Position numbers and translations under genes: made by a program. Below are positions 6,310 to 13,625 of a DNA stretch of 17,988 bases, in pieces. The notes below the pieces were generated by a model that saw only the letters and a program-made list of their open reading frames with translations, searched no databases and was not told the origin of the DNA. Within the stretch, counting starts at the first letter, position 1, and each line of letters starts with the position of its first letter. Source of the stretch: DASPPF01 sp032906705 (GTDB taxonomy: Archaea; Thermoproteota; Nitrososphaeria; Nitrososphaerales; Gagatemarchaeaceae); the NCBI GenBank assembly GCA_032906705.1, contig JAJTZC010000027.1:1-17988 (forward strand). The letters run 5' to 3'.

Positions 6310-6723
6310 TTGCAGCACATGTCCTCGAAGTCTCCGGCGAAGTGCGCGGTATGCGGCGCAGTCGAGGCCTCGGCGGGCACCTTCCCGCTGGTTGTGGGCG
6401 TCGGTCGAGTCTGCATGGACTGCGGAATGAAGAAGGTGAAGTGTGAACTATGCGGCAGCGAGGTGAAGCTGCTCACCTCATCGCGCCTGCAGGGGAAGAC
6501 CCTCTGCCTGGCCGACCACTTAAAGGAGATCGAGAAGTACAGGAAGAATCTCGTCGTTACCTACGACGAGGAGAGCGAGCCCGCCACCAGAATCCTCACC
6601 CGGGCGCAGGGCGAAACGCCCTCGGGGTACACGCTGCTGGCAGTCCGCAGGGCCAGGAATAGCACCCACCTCTGGGAAGCAGAGTACGAAAAGACCGAGC
6701 TTTTCCAGATGCGCTGCAGTTAG
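6310..6723 (+). CDS. Small multi-CxxC zinc-ribbon protein
   Basis: A protein of 137 residues from TTG 6310, or 134 from ATG 6319, with no family I can name. Counting from the ATG, three CxxC knuckles occur: Cys9/Cys12 (CAVCG), Cys32/Cys35 (CMDCG) and Cys42/Cys45 (CELCG). They probably bind one or two zinc ions. After these come a charged helix (LADHLKEIEKYRKNL) and a C-terminal half rich in strands. The six cysteines and lack of a membrane segment suggest a cytoplasmic nucleic-acid- or protein-binding role, but the function is unknown. It is monocistronic: the toxin-antitoxin module lies upstream on the other strand, and the next gene has its own TATA box. Confidence 0.82.
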   Translation: MQHMSSKSPAKCAVCGAVEASAGTFPLVVGVGRVCMDCGMKKVKCELCGSEVKLLTSSRLQGKTLCLADHLKEIEKYRKNLVVTYDEESEPATRILTRAQGETPSGYTLLAVRRARNSTHLWEAEYEKTELFQMRCS

Positions 6724-6755
6724 GCGCTCACACTCCTGCTCAACTTGTTTGCACA

Positions 6756-6763
6756 CTTTTTCC
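6756..6763 (+). terminator. Possible T-run terminator after the zinc-ribbon gene
   Basis: The stretch ACTTTTTCC begins about 33 bases after the stop at 6723. Short T-runs are the usual archaeal termination signal, and no strong hairpin is obvious. It abuts the TATA-like box of the next gene, so the assignment is weak. Confidence 0.3.
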
Positions 6764-6770
6764 TATAAGG
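6763..6770 (+). promoter_or_regulatory. TATA-like box of the helical hypothetical gene
   Basis: CTATAAGG, centred about 36 bases before the GTG at 6802, predicting a leader of roughly ten bases. Confidence 0.4.
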
Positions 6771-6801
6771 CCACGGCACCCCCAATGTTTCTGAACTGGT
6801 C

Positions 6802-7125
6802 GTGGCTAACGAGGAGATGCTTGTGCTCCAGAGGCTGCTTCAGGAGATAGAGAACCTCAAGCTGGGACTAGAGCCAAAGGTACTTGCCGGTTGGTACGAG
6901 AGGGTAGCCAGCGACGCGAGGGCCACGGCGCCTAACCACCTCGTCGACTCGATCTCGGTCGAACAGGATCCAATCCTTCCCATGAAGTTCGAGTTCAAGA
7001 CCTCCAAGAGGGCGGTGAAGTATGTTCTCGATGCAATCGATTCGAACCTGCAAGAGATGCCCACGGCGACGAGGCTCTACTTCCAGAAGCTGTCAGAGCT
7101 GATTCAGAAGGAAACGCTTCGCTAG
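6802..7125 (+). CDS. Conserved-looking hypothetical protein, mostly helical
   Basis: A 107-residue protein that I do not recognise. The first 40 residues form a leucine-rich amphipathic helix (LVLQRLLQEIENLKLGL), followed by a mixed segment ending in FEFKTSKRAVKYVLDAIDSNL and a final helix. There is no cysteine, signal peptide or membrane segment. GTG at 6802 is the only workable start: an ATG at 6785 is out of frame. The TAG stop shares the bases CTAG with the stop of the convergent cupredoxin gene. Codon use resembles the neighbours, so it is probably a real gene. Confidence 0.75.
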   Translation: MANEEMLVLQRLLQEIENLKLGLEPKVLAGWYERVASDARATAPNHLVDSISVEQDPILPMKFEFKTSKRAVKYVLDAIDSNLQEMPTATRLYFQKLSELIQKETLR

Positions 7126-8063
7126 GCCTTTACTATCACAGTGCCCGTCATCCAAGGGTGATAGACGCAATGGTATCCGAAAGTGCCGGCCTTGGTGAAG
7201 GTGAAACTGAATGACGCGCCTGGGGCGATGTTGCCTGATGTGAAGCTTCCATCGTCGGCTGTGACAGTATGCGGTGCATTGTCATTGTTTATCCAAGTTA
7301 TTGTATTGTCGGCCCCAATGACCAGCGTGACCGCGTTGGGCGAGTAACCCTTACTGGTCGTGTTCGAACCGGCACCGGGTACAATGCTGACCTTCAACGC
7401 TCCCGGATTGGTGGCCAGCTGTCCGGCCGGAGCTATCGTGGTGAATGCGGCGTTAGGGAGGACCACTAGGTAACCTATCATGCCGACCTGGGCGTGGTAA
7501 GTGCAGACGAATTCGAAGATGCCGGGATACTTTGCGACGAAAGAGTAGGTTGCGGAGACGCTTCCAGGGGTCCCGGAAACCGTCACCCCCGGAGAGTTGT
7601 TCTTTGCCGGCGTCTTGAACTCCTGGCCCGTGAGGTCGTTGATCATGCCCGGTACCGTGGCGTTCACCACGATGTTGTATGGTGGTCCGATTACCAGGTC
7701 GTGTGCTACCGTGTCGTTGTCTATCAACGTGAGCTGTACCTGGTCTCCCTGGTTCACGCTGATGAATGAAGGCTCGAAACGGTCCTGATGGGCCGCCGGC
7801 GAGAGGTACCAGGTCTCTCGTATCTGCCTGATGGTCGGAGCCTGGTTTATCACCGGCAGGCTCTTGTTCAGGGTTGAGAGGGACGCTTTCAAGGCACTCT
7901 GGTCAGACGAAAGTTGCTGAATCTGCGTTTGAAGCCGAGCGATCTGGTCGCCGTTTCCCTGAACCGTATCAACGTAAACAATGGCGAACACTGCGGAGAC
8001 GAGTATCAACACAATCAGCGCCACCCCAGCGCCGGACATCGCCCTCTTCGACGCGGACCGCAA
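7122..8063 (-). CDS. Membrane-anchored protein with two type-1 copper cupredoxin domains
   Basis: A 313-residue protein exposed outside the cell. Residues 11-31 are a single N-terminal membrane anchor, and 37-70 form a coiled-coil-like stalk (IARLQTQIQQLSSDQSALK). The first cupredoxin domain (about 80-204) has ligands His121, Cys187, His190 and Met195 (CTYHAQVGM); the second (about 223-313) has His265, Cys299, His302 and Met305 (CVYHPWM). Both are complete blue-copper sites, so it probably carries electrons at the outer membrane face, as plastocyanin-like proteins do in archaeal respiratory chains. I used TTG at 8063; ATG at 8039 would remove eight residues and keep the anchor. A TATA-like TTAAAGAC lies about 35 bases upstream of the TTG. 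Confidence 0.92.
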   Translation of the reverse strand: MRSASKRAMSGAGVALIVLILVSAVFAIVYVDTVQGNGDQIARLQTQIQQLSSDQSALKASLSTLNKSLPVINQAPTIRQIRETWYLSPAAHQDRFEPSFISVNQGDQVQLTLIDNDTVAHDLVIGPPYNIVVNATVPGMINDLTGQEFKTPAKNNSPGVTVSGTPGSVSATYSFVAKYPGIFEFVCTYHAQVGMIGYLVVLPNAAFTTIAPAGQLATNPGALKVSIVPGAGSNTTSKGYSPNAVTLVIGADNTITWINNDNAPHTVTADDGSFTSGNIAPGASFSFTFTKAGTFGYHCVYHPWMTGTVIVKA

Positions 8064-8093
8064 ACTCCGAACCCTCTCGCGTAGCCCCGAGGT

Positions 8094-8101
8094 GTCTTTA
8101 A
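8094..8101 (-). promoter_or_regulatory. TATA-like box of the cupredoxin gene
   Basis: TTAAAGAC on the minus strand, centred about 35 bases before the TTG at 8063. This favours the longer, TTG-initiated form and separates the gene from the CoA-transferase upstream. Confidence 0.4.
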
Positions 8102-8129
8102 CGGTTCTCGCCCGACTGAGGGCGTCCCA

Positions 8130-9767
8130 TCATCTCAGCTCGTCCGCCAGACGCATCGTTCCCCCTCCGAAGATTCGCTCGTCCATCTGCACGACCTTCG
8201 GCGAGACCCTCGGCCGGAACTCCATCTTCGAAACGACGTCGCGCTCGATGTCGACCCCCGGTGCAACCTCAGTCAGTTCGAGCCCCCCCGGCGTGAGCGT
8301 GAATACCGCCCGCTCCGTCACGTAGAGCACCTGCTTCTTGAACAGAAGGGCTTGGCTTCCGCTGAAGAAGCTCCTGTAGACTTCTCTCACAAACTTCTTC
8401 GTTCCTCCGTCCCTGATTATCTGCAACTCGCCTCTCTTGACGACCAGCTTGGATTCGCCTGCAGTAAACGCGCCTGCGAAGTAGATCCTCGGCGAACCGC
8501 CCGCTATGACCGGAAAGCCCCCTGGCCCGTAGATCCTTCCCGGGAGCATGGACGGGTTGACGTCGCCGTTCTCCCCCACCTGGAGGAACCCGAGAGATGC
8601 CGCGTCGATCACGCCACCCTCGAAGTTCGAGAACATGTCGGGCATTGTGGATACCGCGAAAGGGTTGAGGGCTATGCCGAAGTCCACGCCCGTCAGGGCC
8701 ACCCCTCCCCAGAGTCCGGATTCGATGACGGTGACGATATACTCCGTCAACTTCTCGTCGAATGCGAGCCTCGAGATCATCGCAGGGATGCCGATTCCAA
8801 GGTTCACCACGACTGCCTTACCCCCAGTCTTCGCCCTCTCGACAAGCTCCAGGAGGACTCTCTTCGCGATGACCTCATGCTGGGGCAAGGCTTCCCTCGG
8901 AGCGGCCGGGCGCGGTGCCCTCTTGGGCGCTCCCACCAGGAGGCGTCGGTCGAATGCGGCCGAGCCTGACTGCCAGTGGTACCTCTCGGGCGACACGACG
9001 ATGTAGTCGACGAAAGGGCCGGGCACCTCGACCGACTTTGGGTCCGCGAAACCGTTCCGCATCACCTTCTTGACCTGCGCGACCACGATTCCCGGGTTTG
9101 GATGCGCCTTGGTCGCCTGGGCGATGCTGAGGACAGTACCGCGCATCGGCTCCTCCTCCATTGTGAGGTTGCCCACGGGGTCTGAAGTAGTCGCCCTGAT
9201 GAAGGCGACATCTGGCTTCGGCGCCTCGAAGATGAGATAGTCACCGTCGTCGATGACCAGCCTCCGGACCCTGCAGGTGTTTTTCTTCTCTGCCATCTCG
9301 TTCAACCTCCCACCTCCGTATCTGGGGTCTATCGAAGTGTCGACGCCGATCTTGCTGATCAGGCCTGGCCTGCCAGACGCGACCTCCCTGAACCAGTACG
9401 CCGCGGCCCCCATCGGCCAGCTGTACGCTTCGAGCCTGTTCTCGGTCACCAGTTTCTGCAGCCAGGGGGCGAAGCCGAAGTAGGGCACCGATATTCCTCG
9501 TATGAGGCCACCGTCTCCAGAGTTGTAGACCTCCTTCGCGACCCTGTCGAGCGCGCGCCCTGGGATTGCGGGCAGCGACTCTGCTATCAGGAACACGTTC
9601 CTAGGATGACCCGTCGCCTTGTAGCTGCGCCAGAGCTGCAGGATCAAGTACTCGGGGTTGACAGCCATATTGAACCCCGAGAGCGCTATGACAGACCCGT
9701 CTGTGACTGCGGAGAGTGCCAGCTTCGCGGAAGTTATTGTAGGGCCTCTCCGGACGGCGGTACTCAT
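8130..9767 (-). CDS. Family I CoA-transferase, fused alpha-beta (propionate / 3-oxoacid type)
   Basis: A 545-residue fusion of the two halves of a family I CoA-transferase, which moves CoA between a short-chain acyl-CoA and a free acid through a glutamyl-CoA intermediate. The N-terminal half (1-280) has the glycine-rich alpha-subunit opening (TDGSVIALSGF). The C-terminal half carries NLGIGIP (322-328) and the catalytic Glu349 in VIESGLWGG, followed by NFEGGVIDAASLG, GDVNPS and GPGGF, as in propionate CoA-transferases. The start is ATG with GTGAGGAG just upstream. It lies downstream of the winged-helix/membrane pair on the same strand. Together with the acyl-CoA dehydrogenase at 14931 it indicates use of short-chain or branched organic acids. 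The exact acids are not predictable. Confidence 0.94.
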   Translation of the reverse strand: MSTAVRRGPTITSAKLALSAVTDGSVIALSGFNMAVNPEYLILQLWRSYKATGHPRNVFLIAESLPAIPGRALDRVAKEVYNSGDGGLIRGISVPYFGFAPWLQKLVTENRLEAYSWPMGAAAYWFREVASGRPGLISKIGVDTSIDPRYGGGRLNEMAEKKNTCRVRRLVIDDGDYLIFEAPKPDVAFIRATTSDPVGNLTMEEEPMRGTVLSIAQATKAHPNPGIVVAQVKKVMRNGFADPKSVEVPGPFVDYIVVSPERYHWQSGSAAFDRRLLVGAPKRAPRPAAPREALPQHEVIAKRVLLELVERAKTGGKAVVVNLGIGIPAMISRLAFDEKLTEYIVTVIESGLWGGVALTGVDFGIALNPFAVSTMPDMFSNFEGGVIDAASLGFLQVGENGDVNPSMLPGRIYGPGGFPVIAGGSPRIYFAGAFTAGESKLVVKRGELQIIRDGGTKKFVREVYRSFFSGSQALLFKKQVLYVTERAVFTLTPGGLELTEVAPGVDIERDVVSKMEFRPRVSPKVVQMDERIFGGGTMRLADELR

Positions 9768-9865
9768 CGAGGCTCCTCACGCCTGCCTGAGAACGAGTGC
9801 GGCGGACGTGGGGGCTCCGCGTCTCCGCTGACCCGAGCCAAGAAGTGCAGGCACCGCCAACTGGT

Positions 9866-10162
9866 CTAGCCCTTCGTTACAGCCAGCGAGTACACTATGA
9901 TGAAGAACCCGATGGCCTCCGCGATTGCCTCTCCAGCCTGCACCGTCAGGAGGTCGACGTTGAGCAGTTCGAAGAGAATCCCGGCCATTACGGCGCCCAC
10001 GCTGACGAATGCGAATCCGATCCCGAGCAGCAGCATCGATTTGCTCTTGGTCCTCTGGTATCCCCTCGCCGCGTAGAATATCACCACGAGCCCGAAGACC
10101 AAAACGAAGCCCTGGGCGACTCTCAGTACGTCAAGGGGCAAAACCAACTTACTCCAGCTCAT
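9866..10162 (-). CDS. Three-helix membrane protein, DUF7521-like
   Basis: A 98-residue protein that is almost all membrane: helices at about 12-32, 43-64 and 72-95. The loop YAARGYQRTKSKSMLLLGIGFAFVSVG and the ending AIGFFIIVYSLAV resemble the haloarchaeal DUF7521 family as I remember it. Function unknown. ATG at 10162 has a purine-rich SD-like run (GTGAGGAGAGGAG) directly before it. It lies 42 bases downstream of a winged-helix regulator on the same strand, an arrangement also seen for this family in haloarchaea, so the two likely form a sensor-regulator or effector-regulator pair. Confidence 0.85.
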   Translation of the reverse strand: MSWSKLVLPLDVLRVAQGFVLVFGLVVIFYAARGYQRTKSKSMLLLGIGFAFVSVGAVMAGILFELLNVDLLTVQAGEAIAEAIGFFIIVYSLAVTKG

Positions 10163-10204
10163 CTCCTCTCCTCACTTTTAAAGGAACCAACACGTTTCTC
10201 ATCG

Positions 10205-10570
10205 TTAGGAACCACCGCTCTGCATTGAAAGCCAAAGGCGCCTCAACTTGTCTGCAACGTCCTCGTTGACCACGGCCGATACTTTCATGACGCCGTTCTC
10301 GAGGTCCACCTGGACCGTTCTGTACGCGCTCCTGACAAGCTCGTAGCGCTTGCCCTCATTTGTCACGATTATCCTGTCCACGAGGAGGACCCTGGCGTCG
10401 AGCAGTTCGTGGACGCGCCTGTAGCAAGTGCTGAGAGGAATGTCGTTCTCCTTGCTCAGGTCCTCGACGGACTTCGCGGTCGGGATAGCGGAGAGAAGAA
10501 TCTTCTTGGCATACTCGTCTCCCAGCGCCTGCACCAGCGACTGGGCTGTCGCCGGGTTCGTTATCTCCAC
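10205..10570 (-). CDS. Winged-helix (ArsR-like) transcription regulator
   Basis: A 121-residue protein with a winged helix-turn-helix in residues 8-80. Its recognition part is SVEDLSKENDIPLSTCYRRVHELLDARVL, and the wing follows as VDRIIVTNEGKRYELV. The C-terminal third (about 81-121) is a beta strand followed by a helix (VNEDVADKLRRLWLSM) that may dimerise or sense. Only one cysteine is present, so an ArsR metal site is unlikely. The start is GTG. It is followed by the DUF7521-like membrane protein and then the CoA-transferase, so it may control that group or its own promoter. Confidence 0.88.
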   Translation of the reverse strand: MEITNPATAQSLVQALGDEYAKKILLSAIPTAKSVEDLSKENDIPLSTCYRRVHELLDARVLLVDRIIVTNEGKRYELVRSAYRTVQVDLENGVMKVSAVVNEDVADKLRRLWLSMQSGGS

Positions 10571-10685
10571 GGGTGACCGCCTGTCAGGAACCTAACCGTC
10601 AACCTCTCGATTTCAAGCGGCCCTCTGTTCGTATTTGAGTCTATTCGGGAAGTAGTAGGTCGAAAGAAAGAGGAAGAAGCAGGAG

Positions 10686-11231
10686 CTACTTCATCCTGCT
10701 TCTGATAATGAATCCGAGGCCACCGAGAAGGGCGCCCAACGCTGCCAGGACAATGAAAGAACCGATCGGCACTGGTAGCCAGCCGAGTATCTGCTCATGT
10801 ATCTGCGCCGGTGTCAGACCGCCGCCCCCTGCGCTCGTCGCCGCTGCAGCCCATCCAGCCAGGTATCCTCCCCGCATCATCAGGAACATCGAGCCGACCA
10901 CGCCGACGTTCATTAAGATGAGGTGTCCCCAAGCCAAGTAGGAAGAGAGTCCGCGGTAGACCTTGCCCTGCACGCCTTCGATGTAGAAGTAGAAGATGGC
11001 GGTCACAGCCATTGCCACTACGCCGACCACCAAGTAGGTGATGTAGCCTGTGAACATCCAAGTTCCTCCGCCACTTCCGGCGATGACCCTCGACGCCGAG
11101 TAGTACAGGCCTGAACCGTTGAATAGCGTTGTCGGGTCTATGATGAGCAGAGTTACGATCGTTGCCAGGAGGCCTTGAATTACTGAAGCCCAGATGAATC
11201 TAGCAGCCCATTTTCCTTGTGTCGCTTGCAA
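10686..11231 (-). CDS. Four-helix membrane protein, unknown
   Basis: A 181-residue integral membrane protein that I cannot assign. Predicted helices lie at about 11-31, 59-83, 97-119 and 153-176. A glycine- and alanine-rich loop (GWAAAATSAGGGGL) precedes the last helix. His103 sits inside helix 3 (AWGHLILMNVG), and His145 follows the loop. The feel of helix 3 (HLILMNVGVVGSMFLMM) recalls pieces of haem-copper oxidase subunits, but one membrane histidine is not evidence of haem binding. The start is TTG at 11231. A TATA-like TTAAAATA is 47 bases upstream, longer than for most genes here. Confidence 0.78.
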   Translation of the reverse strand: MQATQGKWAARFIWASVIQGLLATIVTLLIIDPTTLFNGSGLYYSASRVIAGSGGGTWMFTGYITYLVVGVVAMAVTAIFYFYIEGVQGKVYRGLSSYLAWGHLILMNVGVVGSMFLMMRGGYLAGWAAAATSAGGGGLTPAQIHEQILGWLPVPIGSFIVLAALGALLGGLGFIIRSRMK

Positions 11232-11273
11232 TTCTTTTCGTCTGCCTCTTGAACAGTAGGGAACCTCTCGAGG

Positions 11274-11281
11274 TATTTTAA
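11274..11281 (-). promoter_or_regulatory. TATA-like box of the four-helix membrane protein
   Basis: TTAAAATA on the minus strand, about 47 bases before the TTG at 11231. It implies a leader of about twenty bases, which contains the purine-rich AAGAGGCAGACGAAAAG. Confidence 0.4.
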
Positions 11282-11335
11282 GCAGGAACGCTATTCCCAG
11301 CCCTGATATTCAATCTTGGAAATCGCTGGGCCGCC

Positions 11336-11343
11336 TTAAATAT
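11336..11343 (+). promoter_or_regulatory. TATA-like box of the UspA-CBS operon
   Basis: TTAAATAT, centred about 32 bases before the ATG at 11372, predicting a leader of only a few bases. Confidence 0.5.
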
Positions 11344-11371
11344 CGAGCCGTCATCCATCTCTCGAGGGACG

Positions 11372-11824
11372 ATGCCGACGAATGGCTTCAAGCGGATACT
11401 AGCAGCCTTCGACGGGTCTGACGACTCGGTCAAAGCAGTCAAACGCGCCTGCGCACTCGCGAAGGAGTTCAACTCAACGTTGACGGTACTCAACGTCTAC
11501 ACACTCCCCGCCCTTGCGTATGCCGCTCCAGGACCGATGCCACAGATTGACTTCAGCGCCCTTGAAGCGGCTGCGGCGTCGAAGGCGAAGGAAGTTCTCG
11601 ACGAGGCCGTGGTTGTTGCGAAGGAGGAGGGCGTCACCGCGAAGGTAGAAGTTCAGGAGGCTTCATCTGTTGTGCAGGCGATAGTCGAGTTCGCTGTCGA
11701 TGGGAGGTTCGACCTGATTGTCATGGGAACAAGGGGCATGAGCGGGTTCAGGAAGCTCCTCGTGGGAAGCGTCTCCAACGGAGTGGTGAGCCATGCGCAG
11801 TGCAGCGTCTTGGTGGTGAGGTAG
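11372..11824 (+). CDS. Universal stress protein (UspA family), ATP-binding type
   Basis: A 150-residue single-domain Usp protein of standard length. The fold markers are RILAAFDGSDDSVKA at the N-terminus and VMGTRGMSGFRKLLVGSVS at 117-135. The latter is a complete G-2x-G-9x-G-S nucleotide-binding motif (Gly119, Gly122, Gly132, Ser133), so it belongs to the ATP-binding class. Likely a cytoplasmic dimer involved in stress or energy-state response. A CBS-domain gene follows after three bases, so the operon joins two adenine-nucleotide-sensing proteins. Confidence 0.95.
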   Translation: MPTNGFKRILAAFDGSDDSVKAVKRACALAKEFNSTLTVLNVYTLPALAYAAPGPMPQIDFSALEAAAASKAKEVLDEAVVVAKEEGVTAKVEVQEASSVVQAIVEFAVDGRFDLIVMGTRGMSGFRKLLVGSVSNGVVSHAQCSVLVVR

Positions 11825-11827
11825 GCG

Positions 11828-12256
11828 GTGATCTACGTCAAGGATGTTATGAGCAGACGCGTCCGCACCATAGACTCCAAGGCGAAAGTGCTTGATGCCG
11901 CCAAGCGGTTGTCGCAATGGAAGATAGGCTCGCTTGTCATTCTCGCGGGAGACAGGCCGGTGGGCATCATCACAGAGGGGGATGTCTCAAAGGCGGTCGC
12001 GAGGGGCCTCAACCCAGCCAAGACTCGCGTCGGATTCCTAAGCAAGAAGCTCATCACGATTGGTCCAGACGAGAGGCTGGAGGATGCGGCGAAGACCATG
12101 GCTGCAACCGGAGTCAAGAAGCTCCCAGTGATGGAAGGGGGGAAGCTTGTTGGAATCATTACTCAGACCGACATCGTTGGCTCGAGTTTCGACCTTGTGA
12201 CCTCGCTCAAAGAAATGGTCCGTGCGCGCTACAGGCCGCCGGATTTCCAACCGTAG
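11828..12256 (+). CDS. Tandem CBS-domain protein
   Basis: A 142-residue protein made of two CBS motifs (about 1-60 and 66-125) forming one Bateman module that binds AMP, ATP or related ligands. Typical marks are VKDVMSRRVRTID, GSLVILAGDRPVGIITEGDV and KLPVMEGGKLVGIITQTDI. No other domain is attached, so it acts as a stand-alone sensor, perhaps on a partner protein. The GTG start lies three bases after the UspA stop, so the two are coexpressed. Confidence 0.95.
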   Translation: MIYVKDVMSRRVRTIDSKAKVLDAAKRLSQWKIGSLVILAGDRPVGIITEGDVSKAVARGLNPAKTRVGFLSKKLITIGPDERLEDAAKTMAATGVKKLPVMEGGKLVGIITQTDIVGSSFDLVTSLKEMVRARYRPPDFQP

Positions 12257-12340
12257 AAGGTTTCTGGGTGCAGTCCTGCAGAACGTCTGAGATACTCGGG
12301 TCATCGCCTGCGTTCTGAGAGTGATGTGAGTGCCTCAGCG

Positions 12341-12348
12341 AATATAAA
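12341..12348 (+). promoter_or_regulatory. TATA box of the 101-residue protein gene
   Basis: AATATAAA, centred 28 bases before the TTG at 12373, the ideal distance for a leaderless message. This supports TTG as the true start. Confidence 0.55.
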
Positions 12349-12372
12349 CGACCTCAGAAACAGGCCGGCTGC

Positions 12373-12678
12373 TTGAGTCTGCCAGAGTATCAGATAGTGA
12401 TCGATTACGTCAGCGAGGGCGACGTGGCAAACCTTGTGCGGGGATTCATCAGCCTCAAGGGCTCGAAGATCAAGTTCACCGGCGTTGCCTATGGCCGGTT
12501 CGGCGGCCAGAACTTCTCTCCACAGCTCTCCCCTTCCGCCAGACTAAAGATCAAGGAACTTGTCGGAGACGTGGCGAGCTTCGAGGAAGACCTTCAGCTG
12601 CGCCTGGTGAAGGGTGAGTTCGAGGCTAGGCCCCCAAAAGGCGAGAAGCACAGCCACACTCACCTGGGTTCCGCATAG
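12373..12678 (+). CDS. Small hypothetical protein with His-containing tail
   Basis: A 101-residue protein of unknown function. It begins with a strand-helix pattern (EYQIVIDYVSEGDVANLVRGFISLKG) and a second strand region (KIKFTGVAYGRFGGQNF), followed by a helix (SARLKIKELVGDVASFEEDL). It ends with a basic, flexible tail containing HSHTH (residues 93-97), which could bind a metal. It has no cysteine and no membrane segment. The TTG start is supported by a TATA box 28 bases upstream. The gene stands between the UspA-CBS operon and the epimerase operon. Confidence 0.75.
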   Translation: MSLPEYQIVIDYVSEGDVANLVRGFISLKGSKIKFTGVAYGRFGGQNFSPQLSPSARLKIKELVGDVASFEEDLQLRLVKGEFEARPPKGEKHSHTHLGSA

Positions 12679-12701
12679 CGTGCTAGGGAGTCTGAACTGG
12701 G

Positions 12702-13625
12702 CTGAACCTTCTCGTTGGGCCGACCGGGTTCGTGGGGGGTCACGTCGTTGAATACCTCTTCCAGCAGAACGAGATATCGAAGGGAATCTTCAGGAAAGGG
12801 GCACACCTCAAGACCATGGACCTCAACGGCGTGCAGGGGATAGAGGCCGACCTGCTCGACCACCACTCACTTCATGAGGCGATGGAGGGGGTGGACACGA
12901 TCTACAGCATGGCCTCCCCCATGCCTGGCTACGACACCGACTTCGAGAAGATCAACACCGAAGGCGTCGCGAACCTTCTCGAGGTGGCCCAGGAGGCCAA
13001 GGTGAAGACCCTAGTCCACCTCAGCGCGCTCGACGTCTACGGCTTCCGTTCCCCCAACGTCACAGCCAAGTCAGAGCCGGAGCCAGCCGGTGAGTACCAG
13101 AGGTCGAAGCTGCAAGCTGACAGGACTCTCCTCGAGTTTGCGAAACGAAGTCGTTCGCCGCGGGTTGTCATCATACGGCCGGCCAAGGCAGTGGGCTCGC
13201 GAGACCAGTCGTTCACGATTCCTCTGCTGAGCATGATTGAGGCGGGTTCGGCTACCCTTCCACTGTCCGGCGAGATGTCTTTCTCACACCCCAGGGACAT
13301 AGCCGAAGCGATGTTCAAGGCAGCGGGGAATCTAGGCCTCACCAGGAGCATATATCTGCTGAAGTCATTCGATGCTTCGCCGGAGGCCCTGGCGTCGGGC
13401 ATCGCAGCCGCGCTCGACAAGCAGGCACGCATCAGGAGGGAGAGTATTCTCGCAAAGTCTCCGCTGCCAGCGTACACCAAGGAGCAATTGAGGGGGCGCC
13501 TCCGCATGGACACCCAGGAGAGCTGGACCGAACTCGGTTATCTGCCCAAGTTTGACCTGCAGAAGACCTGCCAGGAGGTCGCCGAGTGGTACAAGAAGGA
13601 CCCTTGGGCAATAGAGCAGGCGTGA
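12702..13625 (+). CDS. NAD(P)-dependent epimerase / extended SDR, apparently CTG-initiated
   Basis: An extended short-chain dehydrogenase/reductase that likely oxidises, reduces or epimerises a nucleotide sugar or related compound. The Rossmann glycine motif GPTGFVG (GxxGxxG) is encoded at 12717-12737, and YxxxK is YQRSK (Tyr132, Lys136 counting from the CTG), with HLSALDVYG before it. Starting at GTG 12732 would remove most of the glycine motif. The only codons between the upstream in-frame stop (12693-12695) and the motif are ACT, GGG and CTG, then the Rossmann strand, so CTG 12702 (NLLVGPTG) is the best start. GGGAG at 12686-12690 may serve as ribosome binding site. It overlaps the endonuclease gene by four bases. 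Confidence 0.88.
   Translation: MNLLVGPTGFVGGHVVEYLFQQNEISKGIFRKGAHLKTMDLNGVQGIEADLLDHHSLHEAMEGVDTIYSMASPMPGYDTDFEKINTEGVANLLEVAQEAKVKTLVHLSALDVYGFRSPNVTAKSEPEPAGEYQRSKLQADRTLLEFAKRSRSPRVVIIRPAKAVGSRDQSFTIPLLSMIEAGSATLPLSGEMSFSHPRDIAEAMFKAAGNLGLTRSIYLLKSFDASPEALASGIAAALDKQARIRRESILAKSPLPAYTKEQLRGRLRMDTQESWTELGYLPKFDLQKTCQEVAEWYKKDPWAIEQA

Noticed and set aside
10176..10186. CTTTTAAAGG upstream of the DUF7521-like gene as a TATA box.
   Set aside because: It lies only about 18-20 bases from the ATG, too close for a start upstream of the gene; the strong SD-like run suggests translation from a longer message.
13586..13621. Longer endonuclease III starting at 13586.
   Set aside because: The extra 12 residues lie wholly inside the epimerase gene and match nothing; GTG 13622 gives the usual GTGA overlap and normal protein length.
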